Counted from the first letter of the stretch, positions 15,544 to 23,925 are shown. The stretch: DNA of 64,000 bases from an uncultured Coriobacteriaceae bacterium (GCA_902793195.1 CADBCS010000019.1:1-64000), one strand, 5' to 3'. Numbers and translations: made by a program. Notes: generated from the sequence alone by a model not told the origin.

Positions 15544-15603
15544 ATGGCCAGCAAGAGGGTGTTCCACCGCCTCCGCCGCCACGAGTGGCGGTTGTGGTCG
15601 TAA
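15544..15603 (+). CDS. Trp-containing leader peptide (19 aa)
   Basis: A short frame that starts with ATG five bases after a perfect AAAGGAGG and encodes MASKRVFHRLRRHEWRLWS. Trp codons are at 15586 and 15595 (residues 15 and 18), just before the TAA. The stop lies in a perfect 8-base stem GTGGTCGT/ACGACCAC (15594-15601, 15616-15623). A second stem CCGCCA/TGGCGG (15576-15581, 15586-15591) covers the first Trp codon. It begins 53 bases after the T-box terminator. This looks like a ribosome-stalling sensor of charged tRNA-Trp acting after the T-box, by analogy with the Bacillus rtpA (anti-TRAP) leader. Translation is inferred from the ribosome site and Trp placement. Confidence 0.7.
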   Translation: MASKRVFHRLRRHEWRLWS

Positions 15604-15700
15604 GGGCAAAGCGCCACGACCACGAGCTACCAACCTTGCACGTCGTTCCAATGCACGTCATTCAGAAACAAGAGATTCCAAGCCGAAAGGACTGATATCC

Positions 15701-16288
15701 ATGACCACGCAGGCAATCGCACAGAAGCGCATCGTATCCATCGACAAGCAGGAGGGCCTTGAGGTACGCGACCTCATACTCGTGGCAGTACTCCTTGCGG
15801 CGGGCGCCGTACTCAAGCTCACGGTCTCGAGCTTCCTCACGTTCGCGGGCATGAAGCCCAACTTCATGATCGCCATGTACTGCCTCGCCATCATCCTCAC
15901 GCGACCCAAGGTGTACCAATCCGCCGTCATCGGCTTCATAACGGGCCTCATCAGCCAGATACCCATGCTCAACGCCACGCCGCTCGTAAACATTGCCTCC
16001 GAGCTGGTGGGCGCCGTGGTGTGCGGCATTCTGCTCGCATCGCTCACAAAGGTCGCCCCAAAGACCGCCAGCATGCAAAACGTGGTGCTGCCGGCCGTCA
16101 TCACCTTTGTGTCGACGACCTTCTCGGGCTATACCTTCGCCCTTGTGGTGGGCTGCGCCATGAACGGCCTGTCTGTGCCCGTCGTGCTTGCAACCTACGC
16201 GGTCATGGTCTTGGGCACCGCCGCGATGAACGCGATCCTCGCGGCCATCCTCACCCCCATCCTGAGGAAGACCCTCAAGATCGCCTAG
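15701..16288 (+). CDS. trpP: ECF transporter S component, TrpP-like (predicted tryptophan uptake)
   Basis: Integral membrane substrate-binding subunit, 195 aa from the ATG at 15701 (MTTQAIAQ) after an AAAGGA site. It has about five or six hydrophobic helices. GMKPNFMIAMYCLAIIL followed by GFITGLISQIP matches the TrpP family pattern (GMKPD...; G...GI.SA...). The Trp T-box and Trp leader peptide upstream support tryptophan as substrate. Two ECF ATPases and EcfT follow directly, so this may be a dedicated (group I-like) arrangement. The substrate is an inference from regulation and family. Confidence 0.85.
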   Translation: MTTQAIAQKRIVSIDKQEGLEVRDLILVAVLLAAGAVLKLTVSSFLTFAGMKPNFMIAMYCLAIILTRPKVYQSAVIGFITGLISQIPMLNATPLVNIASELVGAVVCGILLASLTKVAPKTASMQNVVLPAVITFVSTTFSGYTFALVVGCAMNGLSVPVVLATYAVMVLGTAAMNAILAAILTPILRKTLKIA

Positions 16289-16333
16289 CGCGGCGTCCAA
16301 GGAGGTCCGAACCCAATCCGGGAGGTCCACACC

Positions 16334-17173
16334 ATGATCGAGTTGCAAAACGTCACGTTCCGGTATCGCGAAGGAACCGCACCGACCATCAACGACGTTT
16401 CCCTCCTCATACCCGACGGGCAGTTCGTGGGCGTGACGGGCGCAGCCGGCTCCGGCAAGTCGACGCTCACCCACACACTCAACGGCATCGTGCCGCACTG
16501 CTACCCGGGCGACTTCTATGGAAAGGTGCTCATCTGCGGCAGCGACACCGTGGACACGAGTCTCACGGACATTTCGCGGATGGTGGGCAGCGTATGCCAG
16601 GACGTCGACAGCCAGATGGTGTCCACGGTGGTGGAGGACGAGATGCTGTTTGGCCTGGAGAACTTTGGCGTCTCGCACGACGAGATCGACGCCCGGGTGG
16701 ACGAGGCCCTTGCGGCCATGGGCATCTCCGACCTGCGCGAACGCACCATCGCGGGGCTCTCGGGCGGCCAGCGGCAAAAGGTTGCCGTGGCCGAGATTCT
16801 TGCGCTGCACCCCGCCGTGCTCGTGCTCGACGAGCCCACCGCCGAGCTGGACCCCGTCAGTTCGCGCAGTGTGTTTGCCCAGCTCAAGGAGTACGCCACG
16901 CAGCGCGGCACGACGGTGGTGGTCGTGGAGCAAAAGATCGCCCTGCTCGGCGAGTACGCCGACAGGATTCTGGTTCTAAAGAACGGCGCCATCCTCTTGG
17001 ATGGCGCCCCCTCCGAGGTGCTTGGGCACGCGGACACGCTGCTTGCCGAAGGCATCAACTGCCCCCGCTCGACGACGCTCGTGGAGCGGCTCAGGAGGCG
17101 CGGCCTGCATGAGGGGCGCGCCGCGCGCACGGTGGATGAGGCGGTAGACGTGGTGCGGGAGGTGCTTGCATGA
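16334..17173 (+). CDS. ecfA1: ECF transporter ATPase A1
   Basis: Cytoplasmic ABC ATPase that powers substrate release from the S component; 279 aa. Walker A is GAAGSGKST (residues 36-44), the signature is LSGGQRQK, and Walker B is LVLDEPTAELD, followed by VVVVEQ with the switch region. A GGGAGG ribosome site precedes the ATG. The last four bases overlap the next gene (ATGA), which implies translational coupling. Confidence 0.95.
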   Translation: MIELQNVTFRYREGTAPTINDVSLLIPDGQFVGVTGAAGSGKSTLTHTLNGIVPHCYPGDFYGKVLICGSDTVDTSLTDISRMVGSVCQDVDSQMVSTVVEDEMLFGLENFGVSHDEIDARVDEALAAMGISDLRERTIAGLSGGQRQKVAVAEILALHPAVLVLDEPTAELDPVSSRSVFAQLKEYATQRGTTVVVVEQKIALLGEYADRILVLKNGAILLDGAPSEVLGHADTLLAEGINCPRSTTLVERLRRRGLHEGRAARTVDEAVDVVREVLA

Positions 17174-18015
17174 TAGAGTTCCAAAACGTGAGCGCCGCCT
17201 ACGAGGTGGAGACCCCCGCGGTGCGCAATGCGTCGCTCACCATCGCCGACGGGGAGTTCGTGGCCTTTGTGGGCTCCAACGGAGCGGGCAAGTCCACCAT
17301 GATGCGGCTCGCAAACAACCTGCTCGCTCCGACCGAGGGATGCGTCCTGGTTGACGGCGTGCCCACCAGCGAGCTGAGGGCAAGCCAGCTGGCGCGACAC
17401 GTGGGCTTTCTCTTTCAGAACCCGGATCGCCAGATATGCTGCGACACCGTGCGCGAGGAGCTCGAATTTGCCTTTCGCGTGCAAGGCAGGCTCGACGCGC
17501 GGGCGGCCAAGCTCGTGGACGAGACGATCGAGCGCTTTGGCTTCGACCCAGATGCGGAGCCCTACCTGCTCAACCGGGGCACCAGACAGCTTCTGGCACT
17601 GGCCTCGGTCATCGTGGGCGAGCCCACGACGCTCATTCTGGACGAGCCCACCACGGGACTCGACTACCTGGAATGCTGCGAGGTCATGGACGTGGTGTCC
17701 GGCCTCAACCAGCGCGGGGCCACGGTGCTCATGGTCTGCCACGACATGGAGCTCATCGCAGACTACGCCAAGCGTCTGGTCGTGATGACCGCAGGAGAGA
17801 TAATTGCGGACGGGCCCACCTTCGACATCCTGCGCGACGTCGACGTCTGCGAGCGCGGGAACCTGGAGCCGCCACATGTCGTGGCCATCTCGCAGCGACT
17901 CGCGGCCGAGGACTCGGGGCTGGCGGGCACTCCCCTGGCCCGGGCGAACACGCTCGACCAGATGCTGGAGGCCATAGATGGCGCTCGGCAAACGGGGAAG
18001 GGGAACCTGCGATGA
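17170..18015 (+). CDS. ecfA2: ECF transporter ATPase A2
   Basis: Partner ATPase of the heterodimer, 281 aa. Walker A is GSNGAGKST (35-43), Walker B LILDEPTTGLD, H-loop VCHDME. The signature is unusual: LNRGTRQLLALAS stands where LSGGQRQ or SRGQRQ is expected, so one of the two composite ATP sites may be weak or non-canonical. It overlaps both neighbours by four bases. Confidence 0.93.
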   Translation: MIEFQNVSAAYEVETPAVRNASLTIADGEFVAFVGSNGAGKSTMMRLANNLLAPTEGCVLVDGVPTSELRASQLARHVGFLFQNPDRQICCDTVREELEFAFRVQGRLDARAAKLVDETIERFGFDPDAEPYLLNRGTRQLLALASVIVGEPTTLILDEPTTGLDYLECCEVMDVVSGLNQRGATVLMVCHDMELIADYAKRLVVMTAGEIIADGPTFDILRDVDVCERGNLEPPHVVAISQRLAAEDSGLAGTPLARANTLDQMLEAIDGARQTGKGNLR

Positions 18016-18767
18016 GGGGCTTTTTGGAATACGTGCCGGGCTCGAGCCTGTTGCACCGCATGAATCCCGTCACGAAGCTCGCCTGCTCGCTCCTCGCGAT
18101 CTTCGCGTGCTTTCTTGCCAACAGCCTCGTCTTTCTTGCGGCGGTGCTCGTGGTCGACTACGTCCTGGCCGCCCGCTGCAAGCTGCTGCCCCAGACCCTG
18201 GGCCTCTCCAAGGCCGTGGCGAGCTTCTCGCTCATGCTTGCCATCATCGCGCTGCTCACCACGCCGGAGGGCACGCCGATCGTGGGACTGCCGTGGGGCT
18301 ACATAGGCACGGGGTCGCTCAGGGCGATGGCGCTCGTCGTCCTGCGGCTCTTGGCCTGCGCCATCCCGCTGTTCCTCACGTTCTACGTCACCAAGGTCAA
18401 CGACATCTCCAACGCGCTCGTCAAAGTGTGCCACGTCCCCTACCGCTATGCCTTCGTGTTTACGAGCACGGTGCGCTTTATTCCCGTGTTCATGAACGAC
18501 ATGGAGGGGATCATGGAGGCGCAGACGGCGCGTGGCGTGGAGTTTGACGGGGGTCTGATAAAGCGGCTGCGCCTCATGGCCCCCCTGTGCGTGCCGCTCC
18601 TCGTGAGCAGCGTGCGCAAGACCAACTCGGCCGCCATCGCCGCGGAGGTGCGCGGATTCAGCCTGCGCACGCGCGAGAGCGGACACAAGCGGTATCCCTT
18701 TGCGCCTCTCGACGCGATTACCTTTGCGGCATGCGTGGCGCTGTTGGTCGCAGGCGTCGTACTGTAA
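18012..18767 (+). CDS. ecfT: ECF transporter transmembrane scaffold T
   Basis: Membrane subunit that couples the ATPases to the S component; 251 aa from the ATG at 18012 (MRGFLEYVPG). The early SSLLHRMNPVTKL segment is characteristic of EcfT, hydrophobic helices follow, and the two X-R-G coupling motifs are seen in AQTARGVEF and AEVRGFSLR. It is the last gene of the tryptophan-uptake operon. Confidence 0.93.
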   Translation: MRGFLEYVPGSSLLHRMNPVTKLACSLLAIFACFLANSLVFLAAVLVVDYVLAARCKLLPQTLGLSKAVASFSLMLAIIALLTTPEGTPIVGLPWGYIGTGSLRAMALVVLRLLACAIPLFLTFYVTKVNDISNALVKVCHVPYRYAFVFTSTVRFIPVFMNDMEGIMEAQTARGVEFDGGLIKRLRLMAPLCVPLLVSSVRKTNSAAIAAEVRGFSLRTRESGHKRYPFAPLDAITFAACVALLVAGVVL

Positions 18768-18790
18768 GGCCGTCGGGCACTCGTAACCAT

Positions 18791-18865
18791 CCGTGGGGCG
18801 GTCCTCCGCGACTGGTCCGTGGGGCGGTCCTCCGCGACTGGTCCGTGGGGGACGGTCCGCGGCAT
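18791..18865. repeat. Tandem 26-bp repeat, GGGGCGGTCC type (family B)
   Basis: The unit CCGTGGGGCGGTCCTCCGCG plus ACTGGT occurs at 18791-18816 and 18817-18842, with a diverged partial third copy to ~18865. It is a variant of the dispersed GGGGACGGTCCC family. Confidence 0.8.
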
Positions 18866-18942
18866 GGGGGTTGCGGGCCAGCCGCGGGGGGCGGGAGCAT
18901 GGTGCTATGATGAGGGTGCTGTTGGCCAAGGGAGGGCTGTCG

Positions 18943-19794
18943 ATGGAAACGCTCGACTATTTGCAAGAGTCCATTACGAGGACGACGGAGGCGGTCGAGG
19001 GACGTCGCGAGGCCTTCTTTGCCAATCCCGAAGACCCCCACACAATTCATCGCTTTCGCACGAACGCGCGGGCCCTGCGCAGCCACGTGGCGTTTGTCAA
19101 GCCATGGCAAAACGCCAGGCAGAACACCGAGACCCAAGAGATTCTCAGGAAGATCGTGGGACATACCTCGCGCTTGCGCGAACTGGACGTCTTCGAGAGG
19201 CAGGCGCGCTCCAACCCCGACTCCTCCCCGGAGCTCCTGGCGCTTTGCAAGGAGGAGGCCTCTTGCGAGCGAGCCAAGACCTATAAGGCCCTCTCGTCGA
19301 AGCGGCTCACGAAGTCATTCCAAAAGGCGATGGAGGCCTCCAAGGACATTGCGTGGAAGAGGCGCTATGCCAAGGACGGGCTTCCGGCCAACGTGGTGCG
19401 CGCGCGGTTCGACGCCATGGTCGAGTCGGTTGGGGCCGACCTCGACGCCTTGGACCTCTTTGACGAGGAGCGGACGCACAAGGTGAGAAAGCGCGCCAAG
19501 CGTGCCCGCTACGTGGCGGAGTCCAACGGTGAGCTCCTTGGCTCGGACGCCGTGGACATAGCAAGGGGCATGGAGGCCCACCAGGACAACCTTGGCGACA
19601 TATGCGACGCGCGGGTCAACATTAGGCTGATTGACGAATTCCTGCAGCGCGACCTGCCCAAGGTCGTGGTCTGCGAGCTGCATCTGACGCGCGCGCAAAA
19701 CGAGGTCTTTCTCTACGAGGCCCTGCGGTCGGCGTCGATGTCGCCTGACGCCATGATCGGGTTCTCCAGCTCCCGCATGAAGCCGCGGATGTAG
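18943..19794 (+). CDS. CHAD domain protein
   Basis: Soluble helical protein of 283 aa; start at 18943 (METLDYLQES) after GGGAGGG at six bases. It has the CHAD pattern: an early IHRFRTNARALRSHV segment with a conserved His and Arg cluster, a central LRELDVF, and later HKVRKRAKRARYVAE with D..N(L)G..CD. CHAD proteins are known or proposed to bind polyphosphate through their basic clusters. No CYTH or ppk gene is adjacent, so the role here is unclear. It may share transcription with no neighbour, being preceded by the tandem repeat. Confidence 0.85.
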   Translation: METLDYLQESITRTTEAVEGRREAFFANPEDPHTIHRFRTNARALRSHVAFVKPWQNARQNTETQEILRKIVGHTSRLRELDVFERQARSNPDSSPELLALCKEEASCERAKTYKALSSKRLTKSFQKAMEASKDIAWKRRYAKDGLPANVVRARFDAMVESVGADLDALDLFDEERTHKVRKRAKRARYVAESNGELLGSDAVDIARGMEAHQDNLGDICDARVNIRLIDEFLQRDLPKVVVCELHLTRAQNEVFLYEALRSASMSPDAMIGFSSSRMKPRM

Positions 19795-19827
19795 GTGCGT
19801 TGCGCCTCTCGCTGTCCCTTGCGGGCG

Positions 19828-19862
19828 GTCCCGCCCGACCGTCCGTGGGGTACGGTCCCCGG
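19828..19862. repeat. Family B intergenic repeat
   Basis: GACCGTCCGTGGGGTACGGT followed by CCCCGGG, between the CHAD and hydrolase genes; the core is CCGTCCGT..GGGGTACGGTCCCC. Confidence 0.6.
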
Positions 19863-19957
19863 GCATTTGGCGGATTGCCACACGCATGTCTCAAGAACAA
19901 CTCCTAAAATAAAATCATTGGATTCAGCTCCCGTAAAACCATGAAAGGACGTGCGTC

Positions 19958-20908
19958 ATGTGCACAGCGATTCGCTTCTCGGACGACTTTGGCAACATGT
20001 ATTTAGGCCGCAACCTGGACTGGAGCTGCGGATATGGGCAACGCGTCGTGATTACGCCCACCGGATGGAAGCCCAACTCGCCGTTTGGCGCGGTGGATGC
20101 CGTCAAGTACCCCGTCTATGGCATGGGCATTGTGGCGGAGAACACGCCCCTCTACTTTGACTGCGCCAACGACGCGGGCCTTGCGGTGGCGGGCCTCAAC
20201 TTCCCGGGCTATGCCCAGTACGAGGCCGATGCCGTGGAGGGCAAGACCAACGTGTGCGCGTGGGAGTTCCCGCTCTGGGTCGTCGCCAACTTTGCGAGCG
20301 TCGACGAGGTCGAGGAAGCGCTGGCCAGCACCGCCATAGTAGACAGGCCCATCAACGAGCAGTTCCCGTGCTCGCTCTTGCACTGGATCATTGGCGACGC
20401 CACGCGCAGCATCGTTGTTGAGTACATGGCCGACGGCATGCACGTGTACCACGACGGCTTTGACGTGCTGGCCAACCAGCCCACGTTCGCGTACCACCAG
20501 GAGAACGTGCGCAGCTACATCTCCTGCAACCCCGAGGTCGTGGGCCCGCTCAACTGGCGCGACGCCGAGCTCTCTGCCTTTGGCTCGGGCAGCGGCATGC
20601 GCGGCATCCCCGGTGACTGCTACTCCCCCTCGCGCTTCGTTCGCGTTGCATACCACAACGCCCACTATCCCCAAAAGGAGACCGAGGCCCAGAACATCAG
20701 CCGCATGTTCCACACGTTGGGGGCGGTCGCGATGGTTGACGGTGCCGCCAAGATGGGCGACGGTGCCTACGAGATCACCGTGTACACGGGCGGCGTCTCC
20801 ACCCGCACGAACACCTATTACTACAACACCTACGACGACCCCGCGATCAAGAGCGTCGCGCTGGCCGACTACGACACCGCCGGCACGGAGTTGGTGCAGG
20901 TGGCATAA
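19958..20908 (+). CDS. Choloylglycine hydrolase family (bile salt hydrolase / penicillin V acylase-like)
   Basis: N-terminal-nucleophile amidase that cleaves linear C-N amide bonds, such as in glycine- or taurine-conjugated bile acids. The 316-aa length is typical. Key residues are in place: Cys2 (exposed after Met removal), Arg18 and Asp21 (GRNLDW), an Asn at 81 (AGLNFPGYA), an Asn in LANQPTF, and Arg in SPSRFVR. Bile salts are likely because AGLNFPGYA and the QPTF region look BSH-like, but penicillin V acylase or N-acyl-homoserine-lactone activity cannot be excluded from sequence. AGGAC precedes the ATG. It has no signal peptide, so it is cytoplasmic. Confidence 0.9.
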   Translation: MCTAIRFSDDFGNMYLGRNLDWSCGYGQRVVITPTGWKPNSPFGAVDAVKYPVYGMGIVAENTPLYFDCANDAGLAVAGLNFPGYAQYEADAVEGKTNVCAWEFPLWVVANFASVDEVEEALASTAIVDRPINEQFPCSLLHWIIGDATRSIVVEYMADGMHVYHDGFDVLANQPTFAYHQENVRSYISCNPEVVGPLNWRDAELSAFGSGSGMRGIPGDCYSPSRFVRVAYHNAHYPQKETEAQNISRMFHTLGAVAMVDGAAKMGDGAYEITVYTGGVSTRTNTYYYNTYDDPAIKSVALADYDTAGTELVQVA

Positions 20909-20966
20909 CCGTCCGTCGGGGACCGTCCCTTCTGGACCAGTCCGTCGGGGACGGTCCCTTCTGGAC
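20909..20966. repeat. Family B tandem repeat
   Basis: Two head-to-tail copies of GTCCGTCGGGGAC(C/G)GTCC followed by CTTCTGGAC, just after the hydrolase stop. The core GGGGACGGTCCC can fold on itself. Confidence 0.85.
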
Positions 20967-20992
20967 ACCGCTGGGCATCGGCATTCTGCCGC

Positions 20993-21041
20993 TTGACCAT
21001 GGGAGTGTCATGGCCTACCATAAATGCTATCAGTGTTAGCA
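20993..21041 (+). promoter_or_regulatory. Promoter and operator of the RelB-like/PIN pair
   Basis: TTGACC (20993-20998) and TACCAT (21016-21021) are 17 bases apart. The inverted repeat TGCTA/TAGCA (21025-21029, 21037-21041) lies just downstream of the -10, ideal for antitoxin autorepression. Confidence 0.6.
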
Positions 21042-21051
21042 AGGAGACGCT

Positions 21052-21408
21052 ATGACATCTACTATCGCGCAGGTAAATGTTCGCATGGACAGGGAACTCA
21101 AGGTGCGGGGAGACGCCACGCTGAGCCTTGCGGGCAGCTCGCCGGTCAAGATCATTCGCCAGCTCTGGGAATGCCTCGCAACGGGCGGCGATGCCTACAA
21201 GCGCATCATGGAGGTGTTGTGCCCCGCCGAAGATGCGGTGTCTGCGGTTGATCCGCACGAACGCGTTACGCGCTCGGCAAATCTCTTTTGGGACCTTGGG
21301 GCATCTCTTGGGGAGGACTTACGCTCGTTCGAGCCTGACCCACGGTCAACGTCGGAGATCGCCGAGGAGGCTGAGTGGGAGCTTTTGGAGGAGAAGGGGC
21401 TGGCATGA
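21052..21408 (+). CDS. RelB/DinJ-like antitoxin
   Basis: A 118-aa protein with AAGGAG five bases before its ATG. The N-terminal ~40 residues (AQVNVRMDRELKVRGDATL, then LAGSSPVKIIRQLW) resemble the ribbon-helix-helix of RelB/DinJ antitoxins. The acidic C-terminal half (EDLRSFEPDP..., EEAEWELLEEKG) would wrap the toxin. It overlaps the PIN gene by four bases. The RelB-like N-terminus with a PIN rather than RelE/YafQ partner is unusual. Confidence 0.75.
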   Translation: MTSTIAQVNVRMDRELKVRGDATLSLAGSSPVKIIRQLWECLATGGDAYKRIMEVLCPAEDAVSAVDPHERVTRSANLFWDLGASLGEDLRSFEPDPRSTSEIAEEAEWELLEEKGLA

Positions 21409-21902
21409 GGGACAAGCCGCTCATTATGGTCGACACCAACGTCTGGGTAGACCTCTATGTCCCTGGCCGCCCAAACCGCAACGATTCGCTTGCGTTCTTT
21501 GAGGAGGCAAGGCGCTCGCGGGCCGAGCTTGTCTTTACGCTCGAGATTGCACAGGCGGTCTTTCGTGTTGTTACGCATGAGGCGAAGCGGTGGATACGTC
21601 AGGGAAAAGGCGAGCTCAGCGAGGAGTACGCACGCGCCATTGCGGACCACGCATGGGGTTTTGTCCAGGATATGCAGGAGTATGGTACGCCCGTGGGGTC
21701 ATCGACGCCTGACCTTTGGATGGCGACTAAGCTGCGCGACGGACATCCCGAGATTGAGGACAACCTCATTGTCGCCGCCTGCATGCGTCTTGGCACCGAC
21801 TACTTGGTGACGAACGACACAAAGCTTCTGCGCCATGCTCCCGTGGCGGCCGTAGATCCCCCAATGATGACGCGCCTGTTGCGGCTACCCTCCCAATCGT
21901 AA
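21405..21902 (+). CDS. PIN-domain toxin (VapC-like ribonuclease)
   Basis: A 165-aa PIN domain, predicted metal-dependent RNase. The acidic residues are Asp10 (IMVDTNVWVD), Glu118/Asp119 (EIEDNLIVAA) and Asp138 (YLVTND). The ATG at 21405 overlaps the antitoxin's TGA, so the pair is translationally coupled. Targets cannot be told from sequence. Confidence 0.85.
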   Translation: MRDKPLIMVDTNVWVDLYVPGRPNRNDSLAFFEEARRSRAELVFTLEIAQAVFRVVTHEAKRWIRQGKGELSEEYARAIADHAWGFVQDMQEYGTPVGSSTPDLWMATKLRDGHPEIEDNLIVAACMRLGTDYLVTNDTKLLRHAPVAAVDPPMMTRLLRLPSQS

Positions 21903-21962
21903 CCGTCCGTCGGGGACGGTCCCTTCTGGACCAGTCCGCAGGGGACGGTCCCTTCTGGACTA
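21901..21962. repeat. Family B tandem repeat
   Basis: Two copies of the GTCCG..GGGGACGGTCCC unit followed by TTCTGGAC, as at 20909-20966, directly after the PIN gene. Confidence 0.85.
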
Positions 21963-21966
21963 GTCA

Positions 21967-22052
21967 ATACCCTCCCTACCGCGCGCAATAATCGGAGAAT
22001 ATCGTACGCGGTAGGGTCCGAACTTGTCACGAAATCGTGCGCGGTGCCCCAG
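21967..22052. repeat. Family C palindromic element
   Basis: CCCTACCGCGCGCAAT...ATCGTACGCGGTAGGG, then a GTCACGAAATCGTGCGCGGT end. It shares the CTACCGCGCGC, TCGTACGCGGTAGG and CGATTTCGTGAC blocks with 28497-28660 and 32440-32587; this copy is shortened. Confidence 0.75.
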
Positions 22053-22171
22053 GGCGGACCAGCACCGAGCGTGGGTATCCGCCTGCCCTTCCCTAGACAC
22101 CCGGTAACGGGGCAGTATAATGCAATCATTACAATAAGGTGGTAGAGGAAGTCGGGAAGAGGGAATCGCGG

Positions 22172-23071
22172 ATGATAGAAGTCTCGCACCTCAACAAGAC
22201 GTACGGCGCCAAGCAGGTGCTCACGGACATCTCGTTCACGGCGGAAAACGGCCTGGTGACGGGCTTCGTCGGTCCCAACGGCGCCGGCAAGTCCACCACC
22301 ATGCGCTTAATCGCGGCACTGGAGAAGCCCGACTCGGGCACCGCCACCGTGGACGGCGCCCCGTTCGCAGAGTCCAAGACACCCGCCGCGGTCCTCGGCG
22401 TATACCTGGGCGGAGACTACCTGCCCAACAACATGACCGGCAGCGCCTACCTCTCCTACGTTTGCCGCGTCGACGGCGTGCCGCAGACGGAAGTCCCCAA
22501 CCTCCTCGATACCGTGGGGCTGAGCGGTGCGGGAGGCAACAAGATCATCTCGTATTCGCTGGGCATGAGGCAGCGAATCGGCCTCGCGGCGGCGCTCGCG
22601 GGCAACCCGTCCACTCTCATGCTCGACGAGCCGGTCAACGGCCTCGACCCGATGGGCGTGCAGTGGATCCGTGACGTCGTCCGCGAGCAGGCGGCGCAGG
22701 GCAAGGCCGTCCTGCTCTCGTCTCACCTGCTTTCGGAACTCGAACTCGTCGCCGACAAGGTCGTAATGCTCAACTCCGGCCGCATCGTAAAGCAGGGCAT
22801 GATGAGCGAGCTCGCAAGCGAAGCCGGAGGTAAGCGGACGCTGCTCAAGACGAGCAACGACCAACGCATCGCCAACCTCCTCTTGAATCAGGGGAACTCG
22901 GCCCGGCTCACCGCAGGCGGCGTCCTCGTCGACGAGGTCGCTCCCGACGTGCTCGCCCGCTTCGTGATTATCAACGGGCTGGCGCTCTATCGGCTGGAAG
23001 AGAAGCACGAGAGCCTCGAAGAGCTCTTCTTCGAGGCTGCCGCGCAAACGGAGGTGGTCAACCATGCGTAA
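22172..23071 (+). CDS. ABC-2 type exporter ATP-binding protein
   Basis: Cytoplasmic ATPase, 299 aa from the ATG at 22172 (MIEVSHLNKTY); a GTG at 22139 is possible but lacks a ribosome site. Walker A is GPNGAGKST, signature YSLGMRQR and Walker B LMLDEPVNGLD, the pattern of BcrA/NatA-like drug or lantibiotic-immunity exporters. A substrate-unrelated ~80-residue C-terminal extension follows. It overlaps the permease gene by eight bases. Confidence 0.93.
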   Translation: MIEVSHLNKTYGAKQVLTDISFTAENGLVTGFVGPNGAGKSTTMRLIAALEKPDSGTATVDGAPFAESKTPAAVLGVYLGGDYLPNNMTGSAYLSYVCRVDGVPQTEVPNLLDTVGLSGAGGNKIISYSLGMRQRIGLAAALAGNPSTLMLDEPVNGLDPMGVQWIRDVVREQAAQGKAVLLSSHLLSELELVADKVVMLNSGRIVKQGMMSELASEAGGKRTLLKTSNDQRIANLLLNQGNSARLTAGGVLVDEVAPDVLARFVIINGLALYRLEEKHESLEELFFEAAAQTEVVNHA

Positions 23072-23873
23072 CCAAGGATTCGGCTCGGTCTTCGCTGCCG
23101 AGTTCAAGCGAATGATGCTGCGCACCAAGGCGCTCGTCGCCATCGCCGTGTTTGCCATCGTCACCATAGGCATCTTTGTCGGCATGATCGCGCTCACCGA
23201 CTGGGTCTCCACCGAGGCCGTCAACCAAGGAGTGGAGGCACCATCAGCGCCGATCGGTTTCCCGGGATTCTCGATGGCAATCGTCCTGCTGTCGTTCACC
23301 TTTGGCTGCTGGGCTTCCTCGCTCGTCGCCAGGGACTACAACGACGGCAGCGTGTTGGCTACCCTCGCGGTTGTCCCAAGGAGGGGGATGCTGTTCCTCG
23401 CCCGCCTCTTGCCGTGGGTCGTCACATCGTTCGTCACCTCGCTGGTCGTGATGGTGGCATGTATGGGAATCGGCCTCTCCAAGATGGGCGGAGACGCGGG
23501 TCTTATCGCCATACAATCAGTGCTCGCTTCGCTCAGCGTGGTATGCGCTTGCATCCTCGGCTTCTGCTGCGGAACGATCACGAAGAAGGGATCGCTCGCG
23601 ACGCTCTCCTTCCTGGCGCTGTTCCTCATCATCCCGATGGTGTTGGGGCTGTTCCTGGGTGGCCCGGACATCCTGGTGAGGATAGTCGAGTGGCTACGCA
23701 TCGCCATGCCCGGCAACTCCTTCGACGCGCTTCCCAGCCTGGCGGAGATGCCCGCGGATGGCGAGGCCGCGTTCAACGTGATCGTAAAGTGCGTCATCAC
23801 GCTGGTCTGGACCATCGCGCTGCCCATACTGTCCTGTCACCTGTTCAGGAAGCGGGCGACTTTGGGCAGATAA
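23064..23873 (+). CDS. ABC-2 type permease
   Basis: 269-aa membrane partner of the preceding ATPase, with about six hydrophobic helices (for example VAIAVFAIVTIGIFVGM, VVCACILGFCCGTI and LALFLIIPMVLGLF) in the BcrB/ABC-2 layout. The pair could export a peptide, drug or ion; no peptide gene is adjacent. A family B repeat follows the stop. Confidence 0.9.
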   Translation: MRNQGFGSVFAAEFKRMMLRTKALVAIAVFAIVTIGIFVGMIALTDWVSTEAVNQGVEAPSAPIGFPGFSMAIVLLSFTFGCWASSLVARDYNDGSVLATLAVVPRRGMLFLARLLPWVVTSFVTSLVVMVACMGIGLSKMGGDAGLIAIQSVLASLSVVCACILGFCCGTITKKGSLATLSFLALFLIIPMVLGLFLGGPDILVRIVEWLRIAMPGNSFDALPSLAEMPADGEAAFNVIVKCVITLVWTIALPILSCHLFRKRATLGR

Positions 23874-23877
23874 CCTG

Positions 23878-23911
23878 GACCGTCCGTCGGGGACGGTCCC
23901 CTTTGGAACAG
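23878..23911. repeat. Family B intergenic repeat
   Basis: GACCGTCCGTCGGGGACGGT followed by CCCCTTTGGA, located between two converging genes, where it may serve as a terminator-like hairpin. Confidence 0.75.
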
Positions 23912-23925
23912 CCCTTAACGGTGCG

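Noticed and set aside
15182-15661. Minus-strand open frames across the tryptophan leader
   Set aside because: They run antisense to the T-box and terminator and have no family resemblance.
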